From the NCBI RefSeq assembly GCF_013394385.1, contig NZ_AP022835.1, positions 1 through 33,410 of the forward strand: a stretch of DNA of 33,410 bases, given 5' to 3'. The notes beneath the pieces were generated by a model. That model saw only the letters and a program-made list of their open reading frames with translations, was not told the DNA's origin and made no database searches. Below are positions 8,243-15,199 of this stretch, in pieces. Positions within the stretch are counted from its first letter, which is position 1. Every line of letters begins with the position of its first letter. The position numbers and the translations under genes are program-made. The DNA is from Kocuria sp. TGY1127_2 (GTDB taxonomy: Bacteria; Actinomycetota; Actinomycetes; Actinomycetales; Micrococcaceae).

Positions 8243-8581
8243 GGCGTTCTCCTCTTGTGCTGGTGTGCTGATCGGCCGCAAGGAAGTCAACGATTGGCGT
8301 GAGTCTCTGCGACCTTGACACTCCTCAACCTAGGGTTGCCGAGGTCGCCGCTACTATGGCCCTGGGCGCCACCTGACTAACACTGCGTGCCAAGGTCGTA
8401 CTCAACGGTCAAGACAGGTCGTGTTGGAAGGGCCTAGTAGCCAAAGGAAGCAGTAGCTCTGCGCTTGTCGAGGTGGACCTAGCACGGCATGAACCGCAAT
8501 GAACAGATTCCAGCGCACGTTGAAGTTGCGCAGAAATTCCCATTTGTTGGGTGGATGGGTTACACGAGCGCCCCTAAGCCG
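8243..8581. other. Intergenic stretch upstream of fdhA, up to the recombinase remnant
   Basis: About 340 bases. It must carry the fdhA promoter, but I could not pick out convincing -35/-10 boxes. CAACC-TAG-GGTTG (8332-8344) is a small perfect inverted repeat about 90 bases before the fdhA start and could be a regulator site. The part from about 8400 to 8580 joins abruptly to recombinase homology and is probably a recombination scar. Confidence 0.45.
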
Positions 8582-8990
8582 GTCCGGGCTGGGGACACTC
8601 TGGTGGTGACTAAACTGGACCGGCTCGCCCGATCCTTGCCCGACGCTAGAGATATTGCCGCTGAACTCACGGGCAAGGAGGTGGCTCTGAACATTGGCGG
8701 CAGCGTCTACGAGCCTGAGGATCCAATCGGCAGGCTGCTGTTCAACGTATTGGGCATGGTGGCCGAGTTCGAAGCTGACCTGATCCGGATGCGGACCCGT
8801 GAGGGCATGGCAGTAGCCAAGGCCAAAGGCAGACTGCGAGGCAAAAAGCCGAAACTGTCCGCCTCGCAAGAGAAACATCTAGTCTCACTCTATCGGGGAG
8901 GGGAACATACGACATCGGAGATCGCGGAGCTGTTCGGGTGGCCCGTTCCACGGTCTACCGAGCCATCCAGCGTGCCAGAACATAATTGGC
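8582..8990 (+). pseudogene. Serine recombinase remnant, second copy, truncated and frameshifted
   Basis: From VRAGDTLVVTKLDRLARS onward this matches residues ~58-187 of the intact recombinase at 577-1140, with many synonymous and some amino-acid changes. It is an old paralogue rather than a fresh duplicate. The first ~57 residues, including the catalytic serine, are replaced by unrelated sequence. Near 8939 one G is missing from a G run (GGG where the intact copy has GGGG). This shifts the last helix-turn-helix out of frame; with the base restored it would read LFGVARSTVYRAIQRART and stop at 8988-8990. It is dead as a recombinase. With the intact copy it brackets the metabolic cargo in direct orientation. 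Confidence 0.85.
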
Positions 8991-9048
8991 CCGTTTGCGA
9001 ATGGTAAGCGTCCTAAGAGAGGTGTGACCTTTACCGATGCGCTTCGTC

Positions 9049-9082
9049 GACAGGGCCCACCGATAGATAAGTGAGCCCTGTC
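9049..9082 (-). terminator. Hairpin after arsC
   Basis: GACAGGGC-c-CAC and GTG-a-GCCCTGTC form an 11-of-12 base-pair stem around a ten-base loop, nine bases beyond the arsC stop. No T run follows on the minus strand. It is a probable end-of-transcript structure for the ars operon, but not a textbook terminator. Confidence 0.55.
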
Positions 9083-9090
9083 CGTAGGAC

Positions 9091-9513
9091 TTAGTCCATC
9101 GCAAGCTCTGCCAGGAGTGCTTGAACTCGCTGGGCGATATCGTCACGAATCAATCGCATGCGCTCCTGGCCTTCAATGCCCTGGCGAGAAGGCTCAACAG
9201 TCTCCCATCTCTGTATTGAACCTGTCATACCTTCAACAGGTTCAATATGAGCTTCGGTGCCGATAATGATGATCCGATTAGCCTCCCGGAGCAGCTTCGC
9301 GTCTATAGCTTTGGGATATTCGCCGTCGAACGAGGCTCCCACCTCGGCCACAGATGCTTCCGAGGCCCGGTTAAGTCCCTGGCCAGGTTGTGTTCCGGCT
9401 GACTGGACGATCACTCGTCCGTTGGAATACAGGCGAGCCAAAGCAGCAGCCATCTGAGATTTGCCAGCGTTTTTCACGCAAATAAATACCACACAGGGGC
9501 GAGGGGCGGTCAT
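9091..9513 (-). CDS. arsC: Arsenate reductase, arsenate-mycothiol transferase type
   Basis: A 140-residue low-molecular-weight-phosphatase-fold protein. The phosphate loop is C-V-K-N-A-G-K-S near residue 12. It ends in Lys where phosphatases and thioredoxin-coupled ArsC have Arg. As I recall, the Corynebacterium glutamicum arsenate-mycothiol transferases share that change and similar downstream blocks (SAGTQPGQGLN, AEVGASF, PKAIDAKLLREANRIIIIG). Such enzymes join arsenate to mycothiol, and mycoredoxin then releases arsenite for export. The conserved region around RMRLIRDDIAQRV closes the domain. The ATG at 9513 overlaps the acr3 stop in ATGA, with AGGAGG just before it inside acr3, so the genes are translationally coupled. 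It is last in the arsO-acr3-arsC operon. Confidence 0.9.
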   Translation of the reverse strand: MTAPRPCVVFICVKNAGKSQMAAALARLYSNGRVIVQSAGTQPGQGLNRASEASVAEVGASFDGEYPKAIDAKLLREANRIIIIGTEAHIEPVEGMTGSIQRWETVEPSRQGIEGQERMRLIRDDIAQRVQALLAELAMD

Positions 9514-10574
9514 GAAGACACCTCCTGATGGGGGTACCGACGGCGCAAAGCCAGGGATACATAAACGAGGCCGATGAGGGCAGGCACTTCGATCAACGGC
9601 CCAATGACTCCTGCCAGGGCCTGTCCGCTGGAGGCGCCGAAAGTCGCGATCGATACGGCGATCGCCAGTTCGAAGTTGTTGCCCGCGGCGGTGAAAGCTA
9701 GCGTCGTGGTGCGCTGATAGGAAAAGTGCAAGGCCCTTCCCAGGAGGTATCCTGCACCCCACATGATCGCAAAATATGCGAGCAGGGGTATGGCAATACG
9801 TGCGACATCCACTGGTCTGTGAGTGATCTGATCACCTTGTAGAGCGAAAAGAACCACGATGGTGAACAGTAACCCGTAGAGGGCCAGAGGTCCGATCTTC
9901 GGTAGGAACGAGGTTTCGTAGGCTTTTCGGCCCCAGTGGCGTTCACCGATGCCACGCGAGAGGAACCCGGCCACTAGGGGTATCCCGAGAAAGACCAGCA
10001 CGGATCCGGCGATGCTGACAGTCGAAACATCTAGATGAGCTTGCGGTAATCCAAGCCAGCCAGGCAGAACGTTGAGATAGAACCAGCCTAGCCCGGCGAA
10101 GGCAATGACCTGAAAGATGGAATTGGTCGCCACCAGTACGGCCGCCGCCTCTCGGTCTCCGCAGGCCAGATCATTCCAGATGATGACCATGGCAATACAG
10201 CGGGCCAGTCCGACGATGATCAGCCCGGTTCGATATGCCGGTAGGTCCGGAAGAAAAATCCACGCCAGAGCGAACATCACGGCCGGTCCCACTACCCAAT
10301 TCAGAACCAAAGATGAGACCAGCATGGGTTTATCTGAGGTGACGTGACCGAGCCGGTCGTACCGGACCTTGGCCAGCACCGGGTACATCATTACCAATAG
10401 CCCCAGGGCAATCGGCAAGGACACGCCTTGGACCTCAACTGCAGACAGGCCTACACCCAAACCGGGAACTAACCGGCCTAACCCAAGACCAGCGACCATG
10501 GCCAGAATGATCCACACCGGCAGGAACCTGTCCAGGGTCGACAGCCGCCCGCCTGTCGCTGAATCAACGCTCAC
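9510..10574 (-). CDS. acr3: Arsenite efflux permease, ACR3 family
   Basis: A 354-residue, ten-helix membrane protein of the ACR3 (bile/arsenite/riboflavin transporter) family, which exports As(III). The cysteine needed for transport in the family is Cys126 in LARCIAMVIIWNDLACGD. The later conserved helix AAGNNFELAIAVSIATFG holds the expected Asn-Asn-Phe-Glu. The start is a GTG at 10574 that overlaps the arsO stop (GTGA), so arsO and acr3 are coupled; the downstream arsC start overlaps its own stop. It gives the export step for arsenite made by ArsC. Confidence 0.93.
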   Translation of the reverse strand: MSVDSATGGRLSTLDRFLPVWIILAMVAGLGLGRLVPGLGVGLSAVEVQGVSLPIALGLLVMMYPVLAKVRYDRLGHVTSDKPMLVSSLVLNWVVGPAVMFALAWIFLPDLPAYRTGLIIVGLARCIAMVIIWNDLACGDREAAAVLVATNSIFQVIAFAGLGWFYLNVLPGWLGLPQAHLDVSTVSIAGSVLVFLGIPLVAGFLSRGIGERHWGRKAYETSFLPKIGPLALYGLLFTIVVLFALQGDQITHRPVDVARIAIPLLAYFAIMWGAGYLLGRALHFSYQRTTTLAFTAAGNNFELAIAVSIATFGASSGQALAGVIGPLIEVPALIGLVYVSLALRRRYPHQEVSS

Positions 10575-11866
10575 CGTGAGACCCTCCCCTCAGAAGTGTT
10601 ACAGCAAGCTTCGGGTTCGGCGTCGAAATCACCAGAACCGCCGCATACTCCGGTCTCCGGGAGGTCTAGCTGCACACTTTGAGCGGCTTGAAGGTCCCCG
10701 GCCAGGTAGGCAGCAATGGAACGAACCTGTTCAAAACCAGTCATCGCCAAAAATGACGGAGCTCGACCATACGATTTGATCCCGGCGATGAACAGGCCTG
10801 CGTCCGGTTGCTCCAAGGACTGGTATCCATGCGCCGGCACCGATCCACAAGAATGCCAATTCGGGTCAATATCCGCAGCGATACCGGCAGGAGCTTCTAG
10901 TTGCCGGTTTAGGTCCAGGCGGACCTCGGAGAGAAAAGAATGATCTGGGCGGTACCCGGTGGCACATACGATCCGGTCCAACCCCTCTACTGCACCTCCG
11001 TCTGAGGAGACCAGAGCTACCGTATCCTCAGCCTCAGGGTGAACTGCAGCTGCCCTGAACCGGGTGATGACGGTAATCCTTCCGTCGGAAATCGCACGGC
11101 GAACCTTATCTCCCAGTGCTGCACGGGCAGGAAGCTCATCATTTTCTCCGCCGCCGAGAGCCTGATCGACAGAGCCTCGCCGCACTGCCCACACCACCGA
11201 AGATGCAGCATTTTCACCCTGGCGGGTCAACGCCACCAACGATGTCAGTGCTGAGGCACCTGAACCGAGAACAGCCACCTTCTGTCCAGCCCAGCACGGG
11301 TCAGCAGGATCAGGCATCGAGTGAACGATTCGGTCCGCATGGTCGATTTCCCCCGCCACCGGATATCCTTCAGAACCGAGCGGGCTAGGCCGTTGCCACG
11401 TCCCGGTCGTATCAACCACCGCACGAGCCAAGACCCGCTCGATGACCCCATCAGACCGGCGAGCATGTATGACAAAGGGTTGTTCGGCTCGACCTGATTC
11501 AACTAACAAATCCCGGTCTAGGCGGGATACCCCAACAACGCGGCGGTCAAACCTAATCCAGTCGGCCAATGCCTGCCCCAGTGGATCTAGGTACTGGCTG
11601 ACCCACTGCTGACCCGTGGGGTACACAGAGGCCTTGGGTGGCTTCCACTGCGCCCCTAGTTGTTTGACCCCAGCGGCAGAGACCAGCTCCTCCCAGGGGG
11701 AAAACATGCGCACATGTGCCCATTGATGCACATTCTCGGCAACACGATCTGACTGTTCGAGTACCAGGACGGACTGATCGCGGCCACGTAGTTCAGCCGC
11801 GCAGGCTAGGCCGATGGGTCCAGCGCCTAGAACGATGACCGGAAGATCCTCCGTGGACGAGTCCAT
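10571..11866 (-). CDS. arsO: ArsO-like flavin monooxygenase of arsenic operons
   Basis: A 431-residue two-dinucleotide-fold flavoprotein. The FAD site is VIVLGAGPIG (glycines 14, 16, 19), and the NADPH site is VAVLGSGASA (201-206). Between them, DTTGTWQRPSPLG resembles the linker of flavin monooxygenases, and IVCATGYRPD near 310 is the usual ATG motif. ArsO genes recur in actinobacterial and other ars operons; the reaction is unsettled. The tail holds a cysteine cluster (GVCGGSG and EACCNTS), which could bind As(III). The ATG at 11866 follows AGGAGG. It is the first gene of the operon, divergent from arsR, and its ribosome-binding site abuts the palindrome in the shared intergenic region. Confidence 0.85.
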   Translation of the reverse strand: MDSSTEDLPVIVLGAGPIGLACAAELRGRDQSVLVLEQSDRVAENVHQWAHVRMFSPWEELVSAAGVKQLGAQWKPPKASVYPTGQQWVSQYLDPLGQALADWIRFDRRVVGVSRLDRDLLVESGRAEQPFVIHARRSDGVIERVLARAVVDTTGTWQRPSPLGSEGYPVAGEIDHADRIVHSMPDPADPCWAGQKVAVLGSGASALTSLVALTRQGENAASSVVWAVRRGSVDQALGGGENDELPARAALGDKVRRAISDGRITVITRFRAAAVHPEAEDTVALVSSDGGAVEGLDRIVCATGYRPDHSFLSEVRLDLNRQLEAPAGIAADIDPNWHSCGSVPAHGYQSLEQPDAGLFIAGIKSYGRAPSFLAMTGFEQVRSIAAYLAGDLQAAQSVQLDLPETGVCGGSGDFDAEPEACCNTSEGRVSR

Positions 11867-11876
11867 GCAACGCCTC

Positions 11877-11900
11877 CTATTTAGGTGTTTGTCTAAATAG
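11877..11900. promoter_or_regulatory. ArsR operator between arsO and arsR
   Basis: CTATTTAG (11877-11884) and CTAAATAG (11893-11900) are perfect eight-base inverted arms with an eight-base spacer. They lie in the 74-base divergent region and touch the arsO ribosome-binding site. The AT-rich dyad suits an ArsR/SmtB repressor controlling both directions. Confidence 0.72.
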
Positions 11901-11904
11901 ATTT

Positions 11905-11933
11905 TTGCTTCCTGATTCGATGCTTGTCAAAAT
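11905..11933 (+). promoter_or_regulatory. Putative arsR promoter
   Basis: TTGCTT (11905-11910) and CAAAAT (11928-11933) are spaced by 17 bases. The -10 box ends seven bases before the chosen arsR ATG at 11941, which would make the arsR message leaderless. Confidence 0.4.
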
Positions 11934-11940
11934 AAGAGAC

Positions 11941-12273
11941 ATGTCCACTCCAGTAGCTCCTTCGGTCCCCGTCAGGTCCTCTAGCCTCATTGCGTCGGAG
12001 GATCGTGTTCGAGAGGCTGCGGAAATTTTCAAGGCGCTGTCGGATCCGTTGCGGTTGCGCTTGTATCTGGCGATTCGACGGGTAGAACCCGCTGAGGTCT
12101 GCGTCTGTGACTTGCCGGATCTGGCGGTTTCTCAAGCCACGGTCTCTCACCATCTGCGCAAGCTCAGGGAAGCAGGTCTTGTTACAGCTACACGTAAGGG
12201 GACCTGGGTTCACTACAGAGTGGTCGAGGGTGCGGCAGCTGAGGCAATCAGTATCGTCGGGCACTCAGGGTGA
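11941..12273 (+). CDS. arsR: ArsR-family arsenic-responsive repressor
   Basis: A 110-residue winged-helix repressor of the ArsR/SmtB family. The dimer helix and recognition region read IFKALSDPLRLRLYLAIRRV, then DLAVSQATVSHHLRKLREAG as the DNA-reading helix, then the wing TATRKGTWVHYRV. The As(III)-sensing cysteines are Cys54 and Cys56 in VCVCDL, the usual position at the start of the DNA-binding helix; a third ligand is not obvious. Arsenite binding should release it from the palindrome upstream and open both arsR and arsO-acr3-arsC. The start is uncertain: ATG at 11941 gives a normal-length protein, while in-frame ATGs at 11905 and 11920 would add residues without better ribosome-binding sites. 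Confidence 0.92.
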   Translation: MSTPVAPSVPVRSSSLIASEDRVREAAEIFKALSDPLRLRLYLAIRRVEPAEVCVCDLPDLAVSQATVSHHLRKLREAGLVTATRKGTWVHYRVVEGAAAEAISIVGHSG

Positions 12274-12379
12274 GTATGAGGTTTGACTGATCCAACGGGC
12301 CGCCAGGGTCACAATAACTCGATGCATGCCGATGGGATGTACATGCGGTTCAACGGTCATTCCGAGAGCTAGGTTGTGA

Positions 12380-12409
12380 ATCGTGCAAATTTGACCGATT
12401 CTGCACGAT
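12380..12409. promoter_or_regulatory. Inverted repeat upstream of the small acidic-protein gene
   Basis: ATCGTGCA (12380-12387) and TGCACGAT (12402-12409) are perfect eight-base arms with a 14-base spacer, 17 bases before the ATG at 12427. It is probably an operator for the three-gene run that follows. Confidence 0.55.
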
Positions 12410-12426
12410 AGAAGGGAACGTAGATC

Positions 12427-12777
12427 ATGAACACCTCAATTCTCGGAACCGACGTCCTGGACGCGTTCTCGGCCCTTGACGATGTACGCCCCTCCGGGGT
12501 GAATCCCCGCAAAGATGCAGCGGAGGTCCTTGAAGATAAGGACTCGCGAGACCGCTGGATCGCGGCCTTGACGGATACCTACGAGGTTGCCGAGCTTGAG
12601 CACTTCCACCGCGTGACTGGAGAAACCGAAGAGGCCGCGCGGCCCAGCTTCTTCTCTCGGGTCTTTGGGTCATCGCGACGCCGCGAGGAAGACGCAGAGA
12701 TGCAAGATGATGCCCGCGCCTACCATCGCTTGACTGCCGAAGCCTTGGTCAAATTGGGTGAGACGACACAGGAGTAA
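12427..12777 (+). CDS. Small acidic protein of unknown function
   Basis: A 116-residue protein with no family I recognise. It is rich in Asp and Glu, with short predicted helices (TDVLDAFSALDDV, RDRWIAALTDTYEVAELEHF) around a basic loop (FFSRVFGSSRRREED). It has no membrane segment or signal peptide. The start is supported by AGAAGGGAA ten bases upstream. A perfect inverted repeat just before it and a GNAT gene 29 bases after it suggest a regulated operon. It could be the partner of the acetyltransferase, for example an antitoxin-like or adaptor protein; no ribbon-helix-helix or other antitoxin fold is evident, so that is only a guess. Confidence 0.7.
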   Translation: MNTSILGTDVLDAFSALDDVRPSGVNPRKDAAEVLEDKDSRDRWIAALTDTYEVAELEHFHRVTGETEEAARPSFFSRVFGSSRRREEDAEMQDDARAYHRLTAEALVKLGETTQE

Positions 12778-12806
12778 CGACCACTATTGCAAGCAAGGGA
12801 GAAGGC

Positions 12807-13406
12807 ATGACTGCAGGAAAGCCGGAAGTCACGTTTAGGGACGTGTCAGTGCACCAGAGACGCCGCCTCAAGCAATTCTTTGCGGAGCGAATCCCAGCTG
12901 TGGATCGAAAATTTGTTAACGACGACCATGAAGCTGACTACACGCGCCTGCGGCACTATCTGCGCGAGAACGGAACTTTCGCGGACACCTGGTCCGAGTG
13001 GGTTGAGGCGCTTGACCAAGATGGGGAACGGGTCGGGGCTTTCTATCTGTCATGCAACGCCACGAATGCAGGATCGACCGAATGGCTCCAGCACCCGAGA
13101 ATAGAGCCTCGTTGGCTCGCGCAATACGTAACGGATACAGCCCTACTGGAATATATCGCAGTCACTGAGGGGAACGAAGGGCAAGGTATAGGGGTTGTCC
13201 TGTTTAAGCATTCTGTCAACCTTGCGCGCCAACATGGTTCCAAACGACTCCTTGCGGGGGCCGTCTCCGAGGCATCTCGTGATTTCCTTATCTCGCAAGG
13301 AATGGAAGCCGGCGGCTGGGGAGCCCCGCTTATGCCCGAGAAAAACGGTGGAGTCGGAATGAGACTGCCAGGCCCTTTCGCGGCATGGTGCTGGATGGAA
13401 CTGTGA
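12807..13406 (+). CDS. GNAT-fold N-acetyltransferase
   Basis: A 199-residue protein. The acetyl-CoA-binding core is visible at LLEYIAVTEGNEGQGIGVVL (about 113-132), where the GQGIG loop binds the pyrophosphate. It is followed by the helix FKHSVNLARQHGSKRLLAGA and the last strand-helix unit SEASRDFLISQGM. Residues 1-100 are a charged region before the core. The substrate is unknown. The last codons overlap the resolvase start (GTGA), so the two proteins are coupled. It follows the small acidic-protein gene at 29 bases, and the three probably form one message. GNAT enzymes on plasmids can be antibiotic-modifying, toxin (tRNA-acetylating) or protein-modifying; nothing here decides which. Confidence 0.8.
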   Translation: MTAGKPEVTFRDVSVHQRRRLKQFFAERIPAVDRKFVNDDHEADYTRLRHYLRENGTFADTWSEWVEALDQDGERVGAFYLSCNATNAGSTEWLQHPRIEPRWLAQYVTDTALLEYIAVTEGNEGQGIGVVLFKHSVNLARQHGSKRLLAGAVSEASRDFLISQGMEAGGWGAPLMPEKNGGVGMRLPGPFAAWCWMEL

Positions 13407-13957
13407 AAGTCGGTTACGCCCGTGTCTCCACGAAGGCGCAGCGGGAATCCCTGACTACCCAGCGTGAGACCTTACAGGCCGATGGGTGTCAGCGAGTCTT
13501 CGAGGACACCGCTAGCGGGGTGAAATCCGATCGTCCCGGCCTGGCCGCGGCCATCGACTATCTACGCGAGGGGGATATTCTCGTGGTGACTCGCATCGAC
13601 CGGCTGGGCCGCTCGATGCTCGATGCCCTAAAAACCCTCATGGACCTCGACGGACGCGGTATCCGTGTCCAGGCCCAGGATGTCGGGCTGGATACTGGGA
13701 CCGCGATGGGCAAATTCGTGGTCCACGTGAATCTTGCGTTGGCTCAGATGGAGCGGGAGCAAATGATCGAGCGGACCCGCGAGGGTATCGAGCATGCCCG
13801 TAAGCAGGGCAGAGTGCCGGGTCCGAAGCCGAAACTGACCGGGCAGAGGAAGGCAGCGGTCATTGCTGCGGTGAACTCCGGCATGTCTATGACCGAAGCG
13901 GCCAAGTTGCACGGGGTTTCCCGGTGGACGGTGCAGCGGGCTTTGGCTGAGTCCTAG
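13403..13957 (+). CDS. Serine recombinase (resolvase), probably for plasmid multimer resolution
   Basis: A 184-residue small serine recombinase, distinct from the one at 577. The catalytic domain begins KVGYARVST (Ser9, Arg7), and the active-site loop is TRIDRLGRSM. The E helix is NLALAQMEREQMIERTREGI, and the C-terminal helix-turn-helix is MSMTEAAKLHGVSRWTVQRA. I chose the GTG at 13403 because the homologous domain begins at its second residue. GTGA overlap with the preceding acetyltransferase gives coupled translation, an unusual partner for a resolvase. The upstream in-frame ATG at 13385 would add six residues and is less likely. Confidence 0.88.
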   Translation: MKVGYARVSTKAQRESLTTQRETLQADGCQRVFEDTASGVKSDRPGLAAAIDYLREGDILVVTRIDRLGRSMLDALKTLMDLDGRGIRVQAQDVGLDTGTAMGKFVVHVNLALAQMEREQMIERTREGIEHARKQGRVPGPKPKLTGQRKAAVIAAVNSGMSMTEAAKLHGVSRWTVQRALAES

Positions 13958-14251
13958 TTCGTCCGCTGCGCCTTCTGCCCAATCTTGCGATGAAGCTCGA
14001 TCAGGTTCTCGTGAGGAAAGAGCGCATAGAGCAGAGCTGAGGTCCACTCGGAGCCGCCCCAGTTCCGGGCGGTCTCGATATCCTCCGGAGACAGTTGTGC
14101 TTGCCTGATGACGGCTTTGATGCTGTCATCCACGTAGGCCGCGTGAAGGTCACTGTCTTCTCGGCTGCCGTTGGGGGGTGACGCGAAGAATCTTCGACAG
14201 GCTTTCGAGGATGAGAACTGCATCGACGGCGGTGCGTTGTGAAGTATCCAT
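13954..14251 (-). pseudogene. Small gene of unknown function with a one-base frameshift
   Basis: On the minus strand a frame opens at ATG 14251 (MDTSQRTAVDAVLILESLSK) and fails after ~26 residues. A second frame carries on with SREDSDLHAAYVDDSIKAVI and ends at 13954 with ELHRKIGQKAQRTN. They meet at a run of six identical bases (14173-14178). With five bases instead of six the two halves read as one ~98-residue protein (...LRVTPNGSREDS...). I therefore annotate one broken gene. The family is not recognised; it is small, helical and soluble. It is convergent with the resolvase (overlapping stops) and divergent from the toxin-antitoxin pair. Loss by mutation, phase variation in the tract, or a sequencing error are all possible. 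Confidence 0.62.
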
Positions 14252-14306
14252 AGCAACAGGCTAGCTGTGACCCCTGAGGTGGGGGAATATGCTGGTCTAC
14301 CACCAC

Positions 14307-14335
14307 TTGCACGTACCCCAGTAGTGGGATACAAT
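14307..14335 (+). promoter_or_regulatory. Promoter of the toxin-antitoxin pair
   Basis: TTGCAC (14307-14312) and TACAAT (14330-14335) are spaced by exactly 17 bases. The -10 box ends seven bases before the ATG at 14343, so the first message should be leaderless. CCCA-GTAG-TGGG in the spacer is a small dyad suitable for a ribbon-helix-helix repressor. Confidence 0.7.
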
Positions 14336-14342
14336 ATTGTGT

Positions 14343-14582
14343 ATGGGCATGGAGTACAAACACACAGCTTTCAAGCACGGAATGACCGAGCGGGAGATCG
14401 CCTACGTGTTCTCCCATGCGGTCGATAGGTTCTCGTTCGTTGATCGTTATGGCGACCAAGCGATCAAGTTCATCGGCCCGGTACATGCCCAGACGGACCG
14501 GTTGGCAGAGGTCTGCATCAAACGCTTAGGAGGTGACTATGTTGTCTTCCATGCGATGGAAACTGGGGAGCGTGCCCAGTAG
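14343..14582 (+). CDS. Probable toxin of a type II toxin-antitoxin pair
   Basis: A 79-residue protein with the pattern of a widespread small-toxin family: an opening EYKHTAFKHGMTEREIAYVF, a central GPVHAQTDRLAEVCIKR, and an ending in VVFHAMETGER. Proteins with this 'H..A..KHG' opening and 'hhHAM' ending occur next to ribbon-helix-helix antitoxins in actinobacteria. They resemble BrnT-like RNases in size and layout, but I cannot assign a mechanism. The ATG at 14343 is favoured because it lies seven bases after the -10 box; ATG 14349 and TTG 14337 are alternatives. The antitoxin gene follows after 75 bases. The toxin-first gene order is less common. Confidence 0.68.
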   Translation: MGMEYKHTAFKHGMTEREIAYVFSHAVDRFSFVDRYGDQAIKFIGPVHAQTDRLAEVCIKRLGGDYVVFHAMETGERAQ

Positions 14583-14657
14583 GCCCCGACCCCTGCCAGG
14601 GCGAGGAGAGAAGTATCGAAGTGTCCAGCATGGGCACGAGCAGAGAAAGGCAAGATC

Positions 14658-15020
14658 ATGACCCACAACGAAAAGCAGGACTGGGACCAGCTGGCCCAGG
14701 ATGCCGAGACCGGGGCGATGACTCCGGACCCGAACACGCCGAGCCTGCATGGCGACGACGCGGCTGAGGCTGGACGGGCAATCCTGCGCGAGGTCTATGG
14801 CACCGATGATCTGGATGCAATCAGTGACGCCGACCTGCGCCGGGGGCGACCGAGCCTCAGTGCGCAGAAGACACGGGCAGCAGGAGAATCCCCCATGCTG
14901 CGCGTGCGGGTGCCTGCCCAGGTGGATGAAGCCATCAGCAGCCTGTCCCAGGCGCAGGGGAGAACCAAGTCTGAGCTGATCCGGGATTGGATCGAAGAGG
15001 GCCTGCGACAGGCCAGCTAA
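14658..15020 (+). CDS. Ribbon-helix-helix antitoxin
   Basis: A 120-residue protein. The C-terminal ~45 residues are a ribbon-helix-helix DNA-binding unit: strand PMLRVRVPAQ, helix VDEAISSLSQAQ, then GRTKSELIRDWIEEGL. The N-terminal 75 residues are acidic and probably disordered, the usual toxin-wrapping arm of an antitoxin, with a linker GRPSLSAQKTRAAGESP seen in related antitoxins. It has a modest ribosome-binding site (AAAGG) before ATG 14658. It should neutralise the protein encoded just upstream and repress the shared promoter. Confidence 0.78.
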   Translation: MTHNEKQDWDQLAQDAETGAMTPDPNTPSLHGDDAAEAGRAILREVYGTDDLDAISDADLRRGRPSLSAQKTRAAGESPMLRVRVPAQVDEAISSLSQAQGRTKSELIRDWIEEGLRQAS

Positions 15021-15199
15021 ACCCACGCGGGAAATGGGTGGCCTGCACTCCAGTGTGCAGATACGAAGCTGCCCACCCTGTCCGCGACTGTCCCAGGTGA
15101 CACGTACGACTACATGCAGAGGAATAGTTTGGATATCCGAAGCGCACGAAGCGAGACTCCCATTACCTGGACGTTCGAGGGCCCTGCTCGGTCGGTGCC

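Noticed and set aside
8402-8878. Minus-strand frame of 158 codons across the recombinase remnant
   Set aside because: It is mostly the antisense of the recombinase homology; the first part matches nothing I recognise.
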